Shown here piece after piece: positions 7,962-14,515 of a stretch of DNA of 29,335 nucleotides; the stretch's first letter is position 1; the number at the start of each line of letters is the position of its first letter. The stretch is from assembly GCA_934358405.1 (NCBI GenBank), contig CAKRKL010000010.1:1-29335 (forward strand). Direction: 5' to 3'. The notes below the pieces were generated by a model that saw only the letters and a list, made by a program, of their open reading frames with translations, was not told the origin of the DNA and ran no database searches. The position numbers and the translations under genes were made by a program. This DNA comes from an uncultured Blautia sp. (lineage in GTDB: Bacteria > Bacillota > Clostridia > Lachnospirales > Lachnospiraceae).

Positions 7962-7990
7962 ATTATAATGATTTTACCTTCTCATTTCAA
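7962..7990 (-). promoter_or_regulatory. Sigma-A promoter of the DUF5717 operon
   Basis: TTGAAA (7985-7990), 17-base spacer, TATAAT (7962-7967) on the minus strand. Near-perfect consensus, giving a leader of about 30 bases. It suggests strong vegetative expression of the operon. Confidence 0.85.
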
Positions 7991-8015
7991 TGTAAATTCG
8001 AAAAAAGAATTCCAT

Positions 8016-8039
8016 CAGGCACTTAAAGCCTGTATTTTT
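8016..8039 (+). terminator. Small hairpin with T-run between divergent genes (weak terminator-like)
   Basis: CAGGC (8016-8020), 7-base loop, GCCTG (8028-8032), then TATTTTT. Only 5 bp, so weak. No plus-strand gene lies upstream, so it may protect sigK from stray transcription or be chance. It overlaps the candidate SigK-type promoter. Confidence 0.3.
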
Positions 8040-8048
8040 CATAGACTA
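8021..8048 (+). promoter_or_regulatory. Candidate SigK-dependent promoter of sigK
   Basis: The B. subtilis SigK consensus is AC, 16-17 bases, CATAnnnTA. Here AC at 8021-8022 is followed by 17 bases and CATAGACTA at 8040-8048, about 28 bases before the TTG start. This would allow autoregulation as known for sigK. The motif is short, and no SigE-type -35 is seen at the right distance. Confidence 0.4.
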
Positions 8049-8075
8049 TATAGAAATCCCCTTTGAGGTAGCAAT

Positions 8076-8702
8076 TTGAAGACTTTTTTGAAACCTTTGA
8101 CAATAGCCGAGGAGCAGTATTATCTTCAGCAGTACCAAAGGGGCGATATGGAAGCAAAAACCATTCTCATTGAGCATAATCTACGGCTTGTTGCCCATGT
8201 GGTAAAAAAATATCAGGGAACGGATGTGGAGCACGACGATCTGATTTCAATAGGAACCATCGGCCTTATGAAAGCCATTTCCACCTTTGACCCTCAAAAA
8301 ACAGCCAGACTTTCTACTTATGCTGCCAGATGTATTGACAACGAACTGCTGATGATGTTCCGTGCCAGAAAAAAGCATTCCAGGGAGGTCTCCCTTTATG
8401 AGCCTATCGGAACCGATAAAGAGGGCAATGAAATCAGTCTTCTGGATGTAATGGAGGGACCTGCTGTAGATGTTGTAGAAGAATATTTTACACGAGAAAG
8501 CATCCGTTATGTGCTTGATTCCATGAAAACCATTCTCAATGAAAAAGAATGTGAAGTAATCTGCTGCCGTTTCGGGCTTCTTGGAAAAAAAGAGCAGACA
8601 CAAAAGGAAATCGCCCGTCAGCTTCACATCAGCCGTTCCTATGTTTCCAGAATAGAAAAAAACGCCCTGCACAAGCTGCGGACGCTTTTTCCTGAATCCT
8701 GA
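8076..8702 (+). CDS. sigK: Sporulation sigma factor SigK
   Basis: Sigma-70 family factor of 208 aa that directs late mother-cell gene expression in sporulation. Region 2 is intact and closely SigK-like: IEHNLRLVAHVVKKYQ, DDLISIGTIGLMKAI, LSTYAARCIDNELLM, then VSLYEPIGTDKEGNEISLLD. Region 4.2 shows the helix-turn-helix TQKEIARQLHISRSYVSRIE near residue 175. The gene is continuous: there is no skin-type element interrupting it. It starts with TTG at 8076, with GAGGT upstream; a stop codon lies four codons before in frame. Only nine residues precede the LTIAEE segment where B. subtilis pro-SigK has a ~20-residue pro-sequence, so proteolytic activation may be absent, as known for Clostridioides difficile SigK. 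The related SigE is the alternative, but the region-2 wording fits SigK better. Confidence 0.85.
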   Translation: MKTFLKPLTIAEEQYYLQQYQRGDMEAKTILIEHNLRLVAHVVKKYQGTDVEHDDLISIGTIGLMKAISTFDPQKTARLSTYAARCIDNELLMMFRARKKHSREVSLYEPIGTDKEGNEISLLDVMEGPAVDVVEEYFTRESIRYVLDSMKTILNEKECEVICCRFGLLGKKEQTQKEIARQLHISRSYVSRIEKNALHKLRTLFPES

Positions 8703-8757
8703 TACATGTTTGAAACACACTTAACCTGTATAAAATTTTCGTATAATAACGCTGTTC

Positions 8758-9984
8758 TTATGCTTCACTGCGGCGGAGAATATCATAAACCTGAACACCG
8801 CCGCCAAGATCTACAAACAGCTTCTGCTGCGGATGGGGAGCGCTTTCTGCAAAATTGCCCTCCTCATCATAGATCGCCTTCACCTTTACCAGAACATTCG
8901 CTCCGTCTGGTTTCATGATCTCGATGGTTTCTCCTACTGAAAATTTATTTCTCTGTGTGATCTGAACATATCCTCTCTCATCAATTGCTTCTGCGAAGCC
9001 AAGATAGGTATATCCCTTCTCGTAAGTGTTGTTATCATAAATCTGAGCTTCCTGATTTGGCTTTCCGTAGAAAAAGCCTGTGGTAAATTTACGGTAAGTA
9101 CAGCCAGCAATCTGTTCCTGATACCAGGACATATTTGCCTGATATTTTGCCGGATCCTCCAGATAATCATCAATAGCCTTCCTGTAGGTTCGGGCAACCG
9201 TAGCAACATAAAGAGCAGTTTTCATACGTCCCTCAATCTTCAGGCTGTCAATCCCGCTGTTAAGCACATCGTCCATGTGCTCGATCATGCAAAGATCCTT
9301 GGAGTTAAAAATATAAGTTCCCCGCTCATTTTCATAAACAGGCATATACTCTCCCGGTCTTGATTCCTCTACAATTGAATATTTCCAGCGGCAGGGATGG
9401 GTACAGGCTCCCTGATTGGCATCTCTTCCCACCAGGAAATTACTTAACAGACAGCGTCCGGAATAGGAAATGCACATAGCACCATGGATAAAAGTCTCAA
9501 TTTCCATATCTTCAGGAATATGTGCACGAATCTGACGGATTTCTTCTAAGGAAAGTTCTCTTGCGCTTACTACGCGCTTAGCACCAAGCTGGTACCAGAA
9601 ACGGTAAGTCTCATAATTGGTATTATTAGCCTGGGTACTGATATGGCGCTCAATCTCCGGGCAGATTTCCTTTGCATAGGTAAAAATGCCGGGATCTGCT
9701 ATGATCAGGGCATCCGGTTTCAGTTCTTTTAATTCTTTTAAGTACTCCCTTACGCCTTCAAGATCATAGTTATGTGCCAGAATATTCACTGTCACATAAA
9801 CCTTCACTCCATGTTCATGGGCAAATGCAATGCCCTCTGCCATCTCTTCTTTTGAAAAATTACGTGCTTTTGCACGAAGCCCAAAAGCCTCTCCTCCAAT
9901 ATAAACAGCATCTGCTCCGAAAACAGTCGCAATCTTCAGAACCTCAAGACTGCTTGCCGGAACTAATAATTCTGGTTTACGCAT
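8758..9984 (-). CDS. Peptidase U32 family protein (TrhP-type tRNA hydroxylation factor)
   Basis: A 408-aa U32 family protein, old name collagenase-like protease. Several members are now known to act in RNA hydroxylation: TrhP makes 5-hydroxyuridine at the tRNA wobble base using prephenate-derived chemistry. The sequence shows PELLVPASSLEVLKIA and DAVYIGGEAFGLRA at the N-terminus (TIM-barrel-like), ISTQANNTN in the middle, and the conserved Cys cluster GRCLLSNF, GACTHPCRWKY near residues 180-205, expected to hold an iron-sulfur cluster. KIEGRMKTALYVATVARTYR follows. The ATG overlaps the end of the trmR-like gene by 8 bases and has GAGGAG in front, so the two are coupled. TrmR methylates exactly the base TrhP creates, supporting the assignment. 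B. subtilis has two such genes side by side; here there is one. Confidence 0.88.
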   Translation of the reverse strand: MRKPELLVPASSLEVLKIATVFGADAVYIGGEAFGLRAKARNFSKEEMAEGIAFAHEHGVKVYVTVNILAHNYDLEGVREYLKELKELKPDALIIADPGIFTYAKEICPEIERHISTQANNTNYETYRFWYQLGAKRVVSARELSLEEIRQIRAHIPEDMEIETFIHGAMCISYSGRCLLSNFLVGRDANQGACTHPCRWKYSIVEESRPGEYMPVYENERGTYIFNSKDLCMIEHMDDVLNSGIDSLKIEGRMKTALYVATVARTYRKAIDDYLEDPAKYQANMSWYQEQIAGCTYRKFTTGFFYGKPNQEAQIYDNNTYEKGYTYLGFAEAIDERGYVQITQRNKFSVGETIEIMKPDGANVLVKVKAIYDEEGNFAESAPHPQQKLFVDLGGGVQVYDILRRSEA

Positions 9985-10633
9985 ACGACTCCTCTTTCTT
10001 TACGCTGATGGCAGCTCCGTCTCCCAATGGAAGTATGGAGGTTTCCAGCAACGGATTATGCTTCAGCTCATATAAATACTGGCGCATCCGCTTGTAAATA
10101 GTACGGTTGCGTCTTTCTACAAGATAATGGGATTCGATAAGATCCCCCTCCTGGAGAACATTATCGGAAACAAGAATGCTGCCCTTATGCATTAAACGAA
10201 GCACATCCGGCAGCCAGTTTATATACTGCCCTTTGGCAGCATCCATAAAAATAAAATCATAAGTTCCATCCAGCTTCCCAAGGATTTCTCCCGCATCCCC
10301 GGCAAGCAGACTGATCTGGGATTCCCTTCCTGCCTTACGAAAGTTTTCTCTGGCAATAGGAATCCTTTTTTCATAATTCTCAATGGTAGTAATCTTCAGA
10401 TCTGCAGGCCCATATTCACACATCAGAAGTGTAGAAAAACCCACTGCAGTGCCAACCTCCAGAATTGTTACAGGACGGGTTGCCGCAAGAAACATCTTCA
10501 GGAAGCTCTGCATCTCCTTGCGGATGATCGGCACACGATCCAAAAGTGCCTGCCTTTCAAGCTCTTCCAGAAAAGAAGTATTTCCCATATCAAGAGAATT
10601 GATGTATGTGCGCATCCTTTCCTCTACGATCAC
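9977..10633 (-). CDS. trmR: O-methyltransferase, TrmR-type (tRNA 5-hydroxyuridine methyltransferase)
   Basis: Class I SAM-dependent O-methyltransferase, 218 aa. In B. subtilis the homologue TrmR (YrrM) converts 5-hydroxyuridine 34 to 5-methoxyuridine in tRNAs. The SAM site is ILEVGTAVGFSTLLM (about residues 57-71). The catalytic/metal region is FIFMDAAKGQY and SDNVLQEGDL, and GDGAAISVKK closes the protein, all matching the family. The start is a GTG at 10633 that overlaps the upstream stop as GTGA and gives the family's usual N-terminus; an ATG at 10615 with GAGG in front is the alternative. It lies between the MltG-like and U32 genes, the same order as yrrL-yrrM-yrrN/O. Confidence 0.85.
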   Translation of the reverse strand: MIVEERMRTYINSLDMGNTSFLEELERQALLDRVPIIRKEMQSFLKMFLAATRPVTILEVGTAVGFSTLLMCEYGPADLKITTIENYEKRIPIARENFRKAGRESQISLLAGDAGEILGKLDGTYDFIFMDAAKGQYINWLPDVLRLMHKGSILVSDNVLQEGDLIESHYLVERRNRTIYKRMRQYLYELKHNPLLETSILPLGDGAAISVKKEESYA

Positions 10634-11064
10634 TTGCCGGTCTCTCCTTCCCCTGGTGCAGCATCTGCCGAAACTCCTGACTGTTCTTCATCTCCTGCAA
10701 GGATTCCCATAATACGGGTAGGTGTGTATGCAGTACTGAGAAGATAAGTGCCGGCCTTCATCTGACCCTTGTATGTAGAAAGCTTCTCCTGTACATAAAA
10801 CACCTTGCTGTCCTGGATCAGGCCTTTGCTTTCCAGGATCTTCGCCACATCATAGGTGGATGAACCATCCGGGATCACAACCGTTACCTCCTGTCCTGCT
10901 CCCGGGCTGACTGCCTGCTGGTTGAACACATCATATCCAAACTGATACGCAGATTTGCCAATCCAGAAGATTAAAAGTGCCACACAGACGTACAAAGCGG
11001 TACGGAATACTCCGCTGGCAATAAAAAGCCCCGCCTTTCCCACCTGATCTCTTGTATTACCCAT
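10630..11064 (-). CDS. Short MltG-like membrane protein lacking the transglycosylase domain
   Basis: A 144-aa protein with one transmembrane segment near residues 15-40 (ASGVFRTALYVCVALLIFWI) and an extracytoplasmic part. VTVVIPDGSSTYDVAKILES, GLIQDSKVFYVQ and MKAGTYLLSTAYTPTRIM are the LysM-like N-terminal module of MltG/YceG. Full MltG proteins are about 340-380 aa and carry a catalytic YceG domain with an essential Glu; that part is missing and the gene ends cleanly with a GTGA overlap to trmR. There is no visible decay downstream, so this looks like a stable short form. The position corresponds to B. subtilis yrrL (mltG). It may bind or regulate at the cell-wall synthesis site rather than cut glycans. 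Good ribosome site GGAGGAAAT. Confidence 0.82.
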   Translation of the reverse strand: MGNTRDQVGKAGLFIASGVFRTALYVCVALLIFWIGKSAYQFGYDVFNQQAVSPGAGQEVTVVIPDGSSTYDVAKILESKGLIQDSKVFYVQEKLSTYKGQMKAGTYLLSTAYTPTRIMGILAGDEEQSGVSADAAPGEGETGK

Positions 11065-11106
11065 ATTTCCTCCTTTAGTTCAGAGTCATTGCTCCCAGAC
11101 AGGAAG

Positions 11107-11445
11107 TTATAACTCAGGGATATCCAGATCAATTCCCTCTGTAAGTGACTTGCAGATTCTCTGCATAAGCTTGCAAAGAGCCAGCTCTGCATCAAGAAAA
11201 GTATTCACAAGAGGATTGCATCTTAATTCCCTTGATTCTCTGTTGAGCTGTTCCGTTACCCGGAACAGCTCGTCTCTGTTTGCTTCATTTTGTAATCTGA
11301 AATTATTCGCCCGAAAAGCATTCACACGTTCCATCAGTTCCGGATCCTGCTCCAAAAGCGCTTTACTTTTCAAATATTCCTGATATTCTTCACTATTCTG
11401 CACAGCTGCCAGAAGAGCATCTATACAGTCTTTTATCTCGTTCAT
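11107..11445 (-). CDS. YlbF/YmcA family protein
   Basis: A 112-aa all-helical acidic protein of the YlbF/YmcA (Com_YlbF) family. In B. subtilis YlbF, YmcA and YaaT form an iron-sulfur-containing complex that affects RNase Y-dependent mRNA processing, sporulation, competence and biofilm formation. Features visible here: VQNSEEYQEYLKSKALLEQD, then PELMERVNAFR, and a C-terminal helix with LDAELALCKLMQRI. It lies directly after the RNase J gene, which fits a role in RNA turnover; that link is inference from context. Two ATGs are adjacent (11448, 11445); GGAGG is 5 bases from the second, which I use. YlbF-family proteins are short and diverged, so which paralogue this is cannot be settled. Confidence 0.78.
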   Translation of the reverse strand: MNEIKDCIDALLAAVQNSEEYQEYLKSKALLEQDPELMERVNAFRANNFRLQNEANRDELFRVTEQLNRESRELRCNPLVNTFLDAELALCKLMQRICKSLTEGIDLDIPEL

Positions 11446-11472
11446 CATTGCCTCCGCTTATGCTTCAACGAC

Positions 11473-13350
11473 TTATGCTTCCATAATGATAGGAAGGATC
11501 ATCGGACTTCTCTTGGTACGTTTCCAAACATAGTCACTAAGTGCATCCTTCACTCCGGCCTTGATCTTGCTCCAGTCTGTAATACCCTTATCCAGACAAT
11601 TGTCAAGAGCCGATTCAACCACTTCTCTGGCATGATCCATAAGATCTTCAGATTCTCTTACATAAACAAATCCTCTTGATACAATGTCCGGTCCTGCCAG
11701 TACAACATTGCTATGTTTTTCCAGGGTCATGACAACAATCATAATTCCGTCCTCAGCAAGATGCTGTCTGTCACGAAGTACGATGTTTCCTACATCCCCA
11801 ACTCCAAGACCATCTACCAGAATTGCGCCTGTATGAACTGAGCCTGTAACAGCAGCACCCTGCTCGTCCATTTCCAGAACATTTCCGGATTTTAAAATAA
11901 AGATATTATCGTTGGAATATCCCAGTTCTTCCACAACATGCTTCTGCGCAGTCAGATGACGATATTCGCCATGAACAGGAATTGCATATTTAGGCTTCAC
12001 AAGTGAATAGATCAGCTTGATTTCCTCCTGACATGCGTGTCCGGATACGTGTGCATCCTGGAAAATAACCTTGGCACCTTTCATGGAAAGCTCATTGATA
12101 ACCTTGGAAACAGCCTTCTCATTTCCCGGAATCGGGTGAGAGCTGAAGATAATAGCATCATTTGGTTTAATGGTAATTTTCTTATGAATGCTTGCCGCCA
12201 TACGGGAAAGAGCCGCCATGGACTCGCCCTGGCTTCCGGTTGTGATCAGTACAAGCTGCTCATCCGGATAATTCTTCACCTGATCGATCTCGATCAGTGT
12301 CTGATCCGGAATACGCAAATAACCAAGTTCGGCTGCTGTTGTAATAACATTGACCATGCTGCGGCCTTCCACAGCTACTTTACGTCCAAAGCGATATGCA
12401 GTATTTATGATCTGCTGAACACGATCCACATTAGACGCAAAGGTAGCAATGATAATACGTGCACTCTTGTATTCATTAAAAAGATTATCAAATACATGTC
12501 CTACTGTACGTTCAGACATGGTAAAGCCCGGACGCTCTGCGTTTGTGGAGTCACACATAACAGCAAGAACCCCCTTGCGGCCAAGCTCTGCAAAGCGCTG
12601 CAAATCAATTGCATCTCCGAATACAGGTGTGTAATCCACCTTAAAGTCACCTGTGTGTACAACAATTCCGACCGGGGAATAGATAGCCAGTGCGGATGCA
12701 TCCTGAATACTATGATTGGTTTTTATAAACTCAATTGCAAAATCACCAAGATTGATTACCTGACCATGTTTCACTTCTTTTAATTTGGTTGTCTTGGTCA
12801 GATTATGTTCTTTCAGCTTATTATTGATAAGAGCCAGGGTCAGCTTTGTTGAATAAATCGGCACATTGACCTCCTTAAGAACATAAGGAAGAGCTCCGAT
12901 ATGATCCTCATGACCGTGAGTGATCACAAAACCTTTAACCTTGGAAATATTCTCCTTTAAATAAGTCACATCCGGAATTACAAGGTCAATTCCCAGCATA
13001 TCGTCTTCCGGGAATGAAAGTCCGCAATCTACAACTACTATACTATCTTCATACTCAAATGCTGTAATATTCATTCCAATCTGTTCCAGACCGCCAAGTG
13101 GAATGATCTTCAGTTTGGAACCATTGCTGTTTTTGCGGGGTCTTTTCAGGGACGGCTTCGTCTGGCTGCGAAGCTGCGGCTTGTAGCCGGTATTCTTAAC
13201 AGTTCTTTCCTGACCTGTAAATTTCTGTCCGTCTTTTTTAGGCTGTGCCTTATATTTGTAGTTTTTATGTCTGAAATTCTGTTTTCTTGTACCGTTTGTG
13301 GCAGCCGGATTCTTTGGCCCGCTGCTGTTGATTTCATTTTCCGTCTTCAA
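11473..13350 (-). CDS. rnj: Ribonuclease J
   Basis: Metallo-beta-lactamase/beta-CASP RNase with 5'-3' exonuclease and endonuclease activity in mRNA decay and RNA maturation. It shows the metal motif THGHEDHIGALPYVL, HTGDFKVDYTP, the beta-CASP region with VMCDSTNAERPG and SSHPIPGNE, the VHGEYRH motif and the C-terminal RNase J domain ending LPIIMEA. Length is 625 aa, longer than the usual ~555, because of a Lys/Arg/Asn/Gln-rich, probably disordered N-terminal extension of about 75 residues before LKIIPLGGLEQIGMN. I chose the TTG at 13350: GGAGG is 9 bases upstream. The ATG at 13359 touches that GGAGG directly. An in-frame start at 13407 has no ribosome site. It sits within the ireB-ruvX-mltG cluster. 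Confidence 0.93.
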   Translation of the reverse strand: MKTENEINSSGPKNPAATNGTRKQNFRHKNYKYKAQPKKDGQKFTGQERTVKNTGYKPQLRSQTKPSLKRPRKNSNGSKLKIIPLGGLEQIGMNITAFEYEDSIVVVDCGLSFPEDDMLGIDLVIPDVTYLKENISKVKGFVITHGHEDHIGALPYVLKEVNVPIYSTKLTLALINNKLKEHNLTKTTKLKEVKHGQVINLGDFAIEFIKTNHSIQDASALAIYSPVGIVVHTGDFKVDYTPVFGDAIDLQRFAELGRKGVLAVMCDSTNAERPGFTMSERTVGHVFDNLFNEYKSARIIIATFASNVDRVQQIINTAYRFGRKVAVEGRSMVNVITTAAELGYLRIPDQTLIEIDQVKNYPDEQLVLITTGSQGESMAALSRMAASIHKKITIKPNDAIIFSSHPIPGNEKAVSKVINELSMKGAKVIFQDAHVSGHACQEEIKLIYSLVKPKYAIPVHGEYRHLTAQKHVVEELGYSNDNIFILKSGNVLEMDEQGAAVTGSVHTGAILVDGLGVGDVGNIVLRDRQHLAEDGIMIVVMTLEKHSNVVLAGPDIVSRGFVYVRESEDLMDHAREVVESALDNCLDKGITDWSKIKAGVKDALSDYVWKRTKRSPMILPIIMEA

Positions 13351-13459
13351 TCGATCCATCCTCCATTTTTGCGCACTTTGCCCTTCTGACTTCACGTACA
13401 AAAGCAAAGCGTCTTTATTTTTTACGGCGTAAGGAGCATTCGTCTTGGCTGCTTATTTT

Positions 13460-13714
13460 CTACATTTCAATATCCACATCATCCAATATCTGTTCAAATA
13501 CCTTGGAAATTGCTAACAATTCCTCTTCATCTTCCACCATCTCATAGCTGGCTTCCTGGCTTCCCTCTTGGGAAACATCCTTCATAATATAGGCATTTGC
13601 CTCATCATCCTGTGAATCAGATACCAGAAGATAGGTAATTCCTGCAACTGTAGTCTGTTCTTCCACAAAAAATTCTATAATCCCGTCCTCGGATTCAAAT
13701 CTAATTTTCTCCAT
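13460..13714 (-). CDS. DUF1292 family protein (YrzB-like)
   Basis: An 84-aa acidic protein starting [20 protein letters not shown], with [20 protein letters not shown], the core of the DUF1292 family (B. subtilis YrzB). Function is not known. It always tends to travel with ireB (yrzL) and ruvX (yrrK), as here. The start chosen is the ATG at 13714, inside the end of ruvX (14-base overlap), with AAGGA 8 bases upstream; an ATG at 13723 is less well placed. The overlap implies translational coupling with ruvX. Confidence 0.85.
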   Translation of the reverse strand: MEKIRFESEDGIIEFFVEEQTTVAGITYLLVSDSQDDEANAYIMKDVSQEGSQEASYEMVEDEEELLAISKVFEQILDDVDIEM

Positions 13715-14153
13715 TATTTTCATCCTTACTCATCATATTCATTCTGTCAAGATATCCCTGTAAGATCAAAACCGCTGCCATCTGATCAAGATACTGCTTC
13801 CGATTCTCACGTCTGACGCCGGTCTCCATTAATGTACGCTCCGCTTCCGCAGTTGTCAGCCGCTCATCCCACATCACAACAGGCAGGCCAGTTCTCATCT
13901 CAAGTTTTTCTTTAAATTCAAGAGATTTCACAGCCCGCTCACCTACAGTGTTATTCATGTTCTTCGGATATCCGAGTACAATACGCTCAACCTGATATTC
14001 TTCAATCAGCTCTTCGAGCCGCGCCAGAGTCTGGCGAAGCTTATTCTCCTGCTTACGCCAGACAGTTTCTATCCCCTGTGCGGTCAATCCCAGAGGGTCA
14101 CTGACAGCAACGCCTACTGTCTTAGACCCATAGTCCAATCCCATCAATCTCAT
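13701..14153 (-). CDS. ruvX: RuvX/YqgF family Holliday junction resolvase-like nuclease
   Basis: RNase H-like fold protein, 150 aa, the usual length. The family is essential or near essential and is linked to Holliday junction resolution and to pre-16S rRNA processing. The first acidic motif is [20 protein letters not shown] (residues 3-22). [17 protein letters not shown] and [12 protein letters not shown] carry the remaining catalytic Asp/Glu pattern, so it appears active. It follows ireB by two bases and overlaps the DUF1292 gene, the conserved IreB-RuvX-DUF1292 order of Firmicutes. The ribosome site is weak (GGGAA), consistent with coupling to ireB. Confidence 0.92.
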   Translation of the reverse strand: MRLMGLDYGSKTVGVAVSDPLGLTAQGIETVWRKQENKLRQTLARLEELIEEYQVERIVLGYPKNMNNTVGERAVKSLEFKEKLEMRTGLPVVMWDERLTTAEAERTLMETGVRRENRKQYLDQMAAVLILQGYLDRMNMMSKDENNGEN

Positions 14154-14155
14154 AA

Positions 14156-14428
14156 TTAATATTCCCAGGATCTGTTCTTAATATACTCGGTCAGCAATTC
14201 CTCCACAAGTTCATCACGCTCAACCTTCATGATCATGCTTCTGGCACCCTTATGGCTGGTGATATAAGTCGGATCACCTGACATAATGTATCCTACGATC
14301 TGATTCACAGGATTATAGCCTTTTTCTTCCATTGCGTTGTAGACCAGGTCCAGGATTTCTTTTACTTCCAGTTCCTGATCCGGTTTTGTTCTGAAATATT
14401 GTGTATTTCCCAGATTATTTTCTGCCAT
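14156..14428 (-). CDS. ireB: IreB family regulatory phosphoprotein
   Basis: A 90-aa protein of the DUF965/UPF0297 family, named IreB after the Enterococcus faecalis protein that is phosphorylated by the Ser/Thr kinase IreK and affects cephalosporin resistance. The core [20 protein letters not shown] and the [15 protein letters not shown] end are highly typical. An N-terminal Thr (NLGNTQYF) is a candidate phosphosite by comparison with IreB. The start is the ATG at 14428, with AAGGA at a suitable distance; a GTG three codons upstream sits too close to it. It is the first gene of the long ruvX-RNase J-trmR run, with a promoter just upstream. Confidence 0.92.
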   Translation of the reverse strand: MAENNLGNTQYFRTKPDQELEVKEILDLVYNAMEEKGYNPVNQIVGYIMSGDPTYITSHKGARSMIMKVERDELVEELLTEYIKNRSWEY

Positions 14429-14460
14429 TTTTCTCACGTCCTTACGATTATTTCTTCTCT

Positions 14461-14489
14461 ATTTTAATATAACTATGGATAAATTACAA
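14461..14489 (-). promoter_or_regulatory. Sigma-A promoter in front of ireB
   Basis: TTGTAA (14484-14489), 17-base spacer, TAAAAT (14461-14466) on the minus strand, in the spacer between mtaB and ireB. Four and five of six consensus bases. It would start the eight-gene ireB to U32 transcript. Confidence 0.6.
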
Positions 14490-14515
14490 CTCTAATTTTG
14501 ACGGTAAAGATATTC

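Noticed and set aside
11459..11485. Short direct repeat CTTATGCTTC at the end of RNase J
   Set aside because: Two 10-base copies only, overlapping the stop codon; likely a chance micro-duplication.
12037..12783. 248-codon open frame on the plus strand
   Set aside because: Fully antisense to RNase J, whose motifs are unambiguous.
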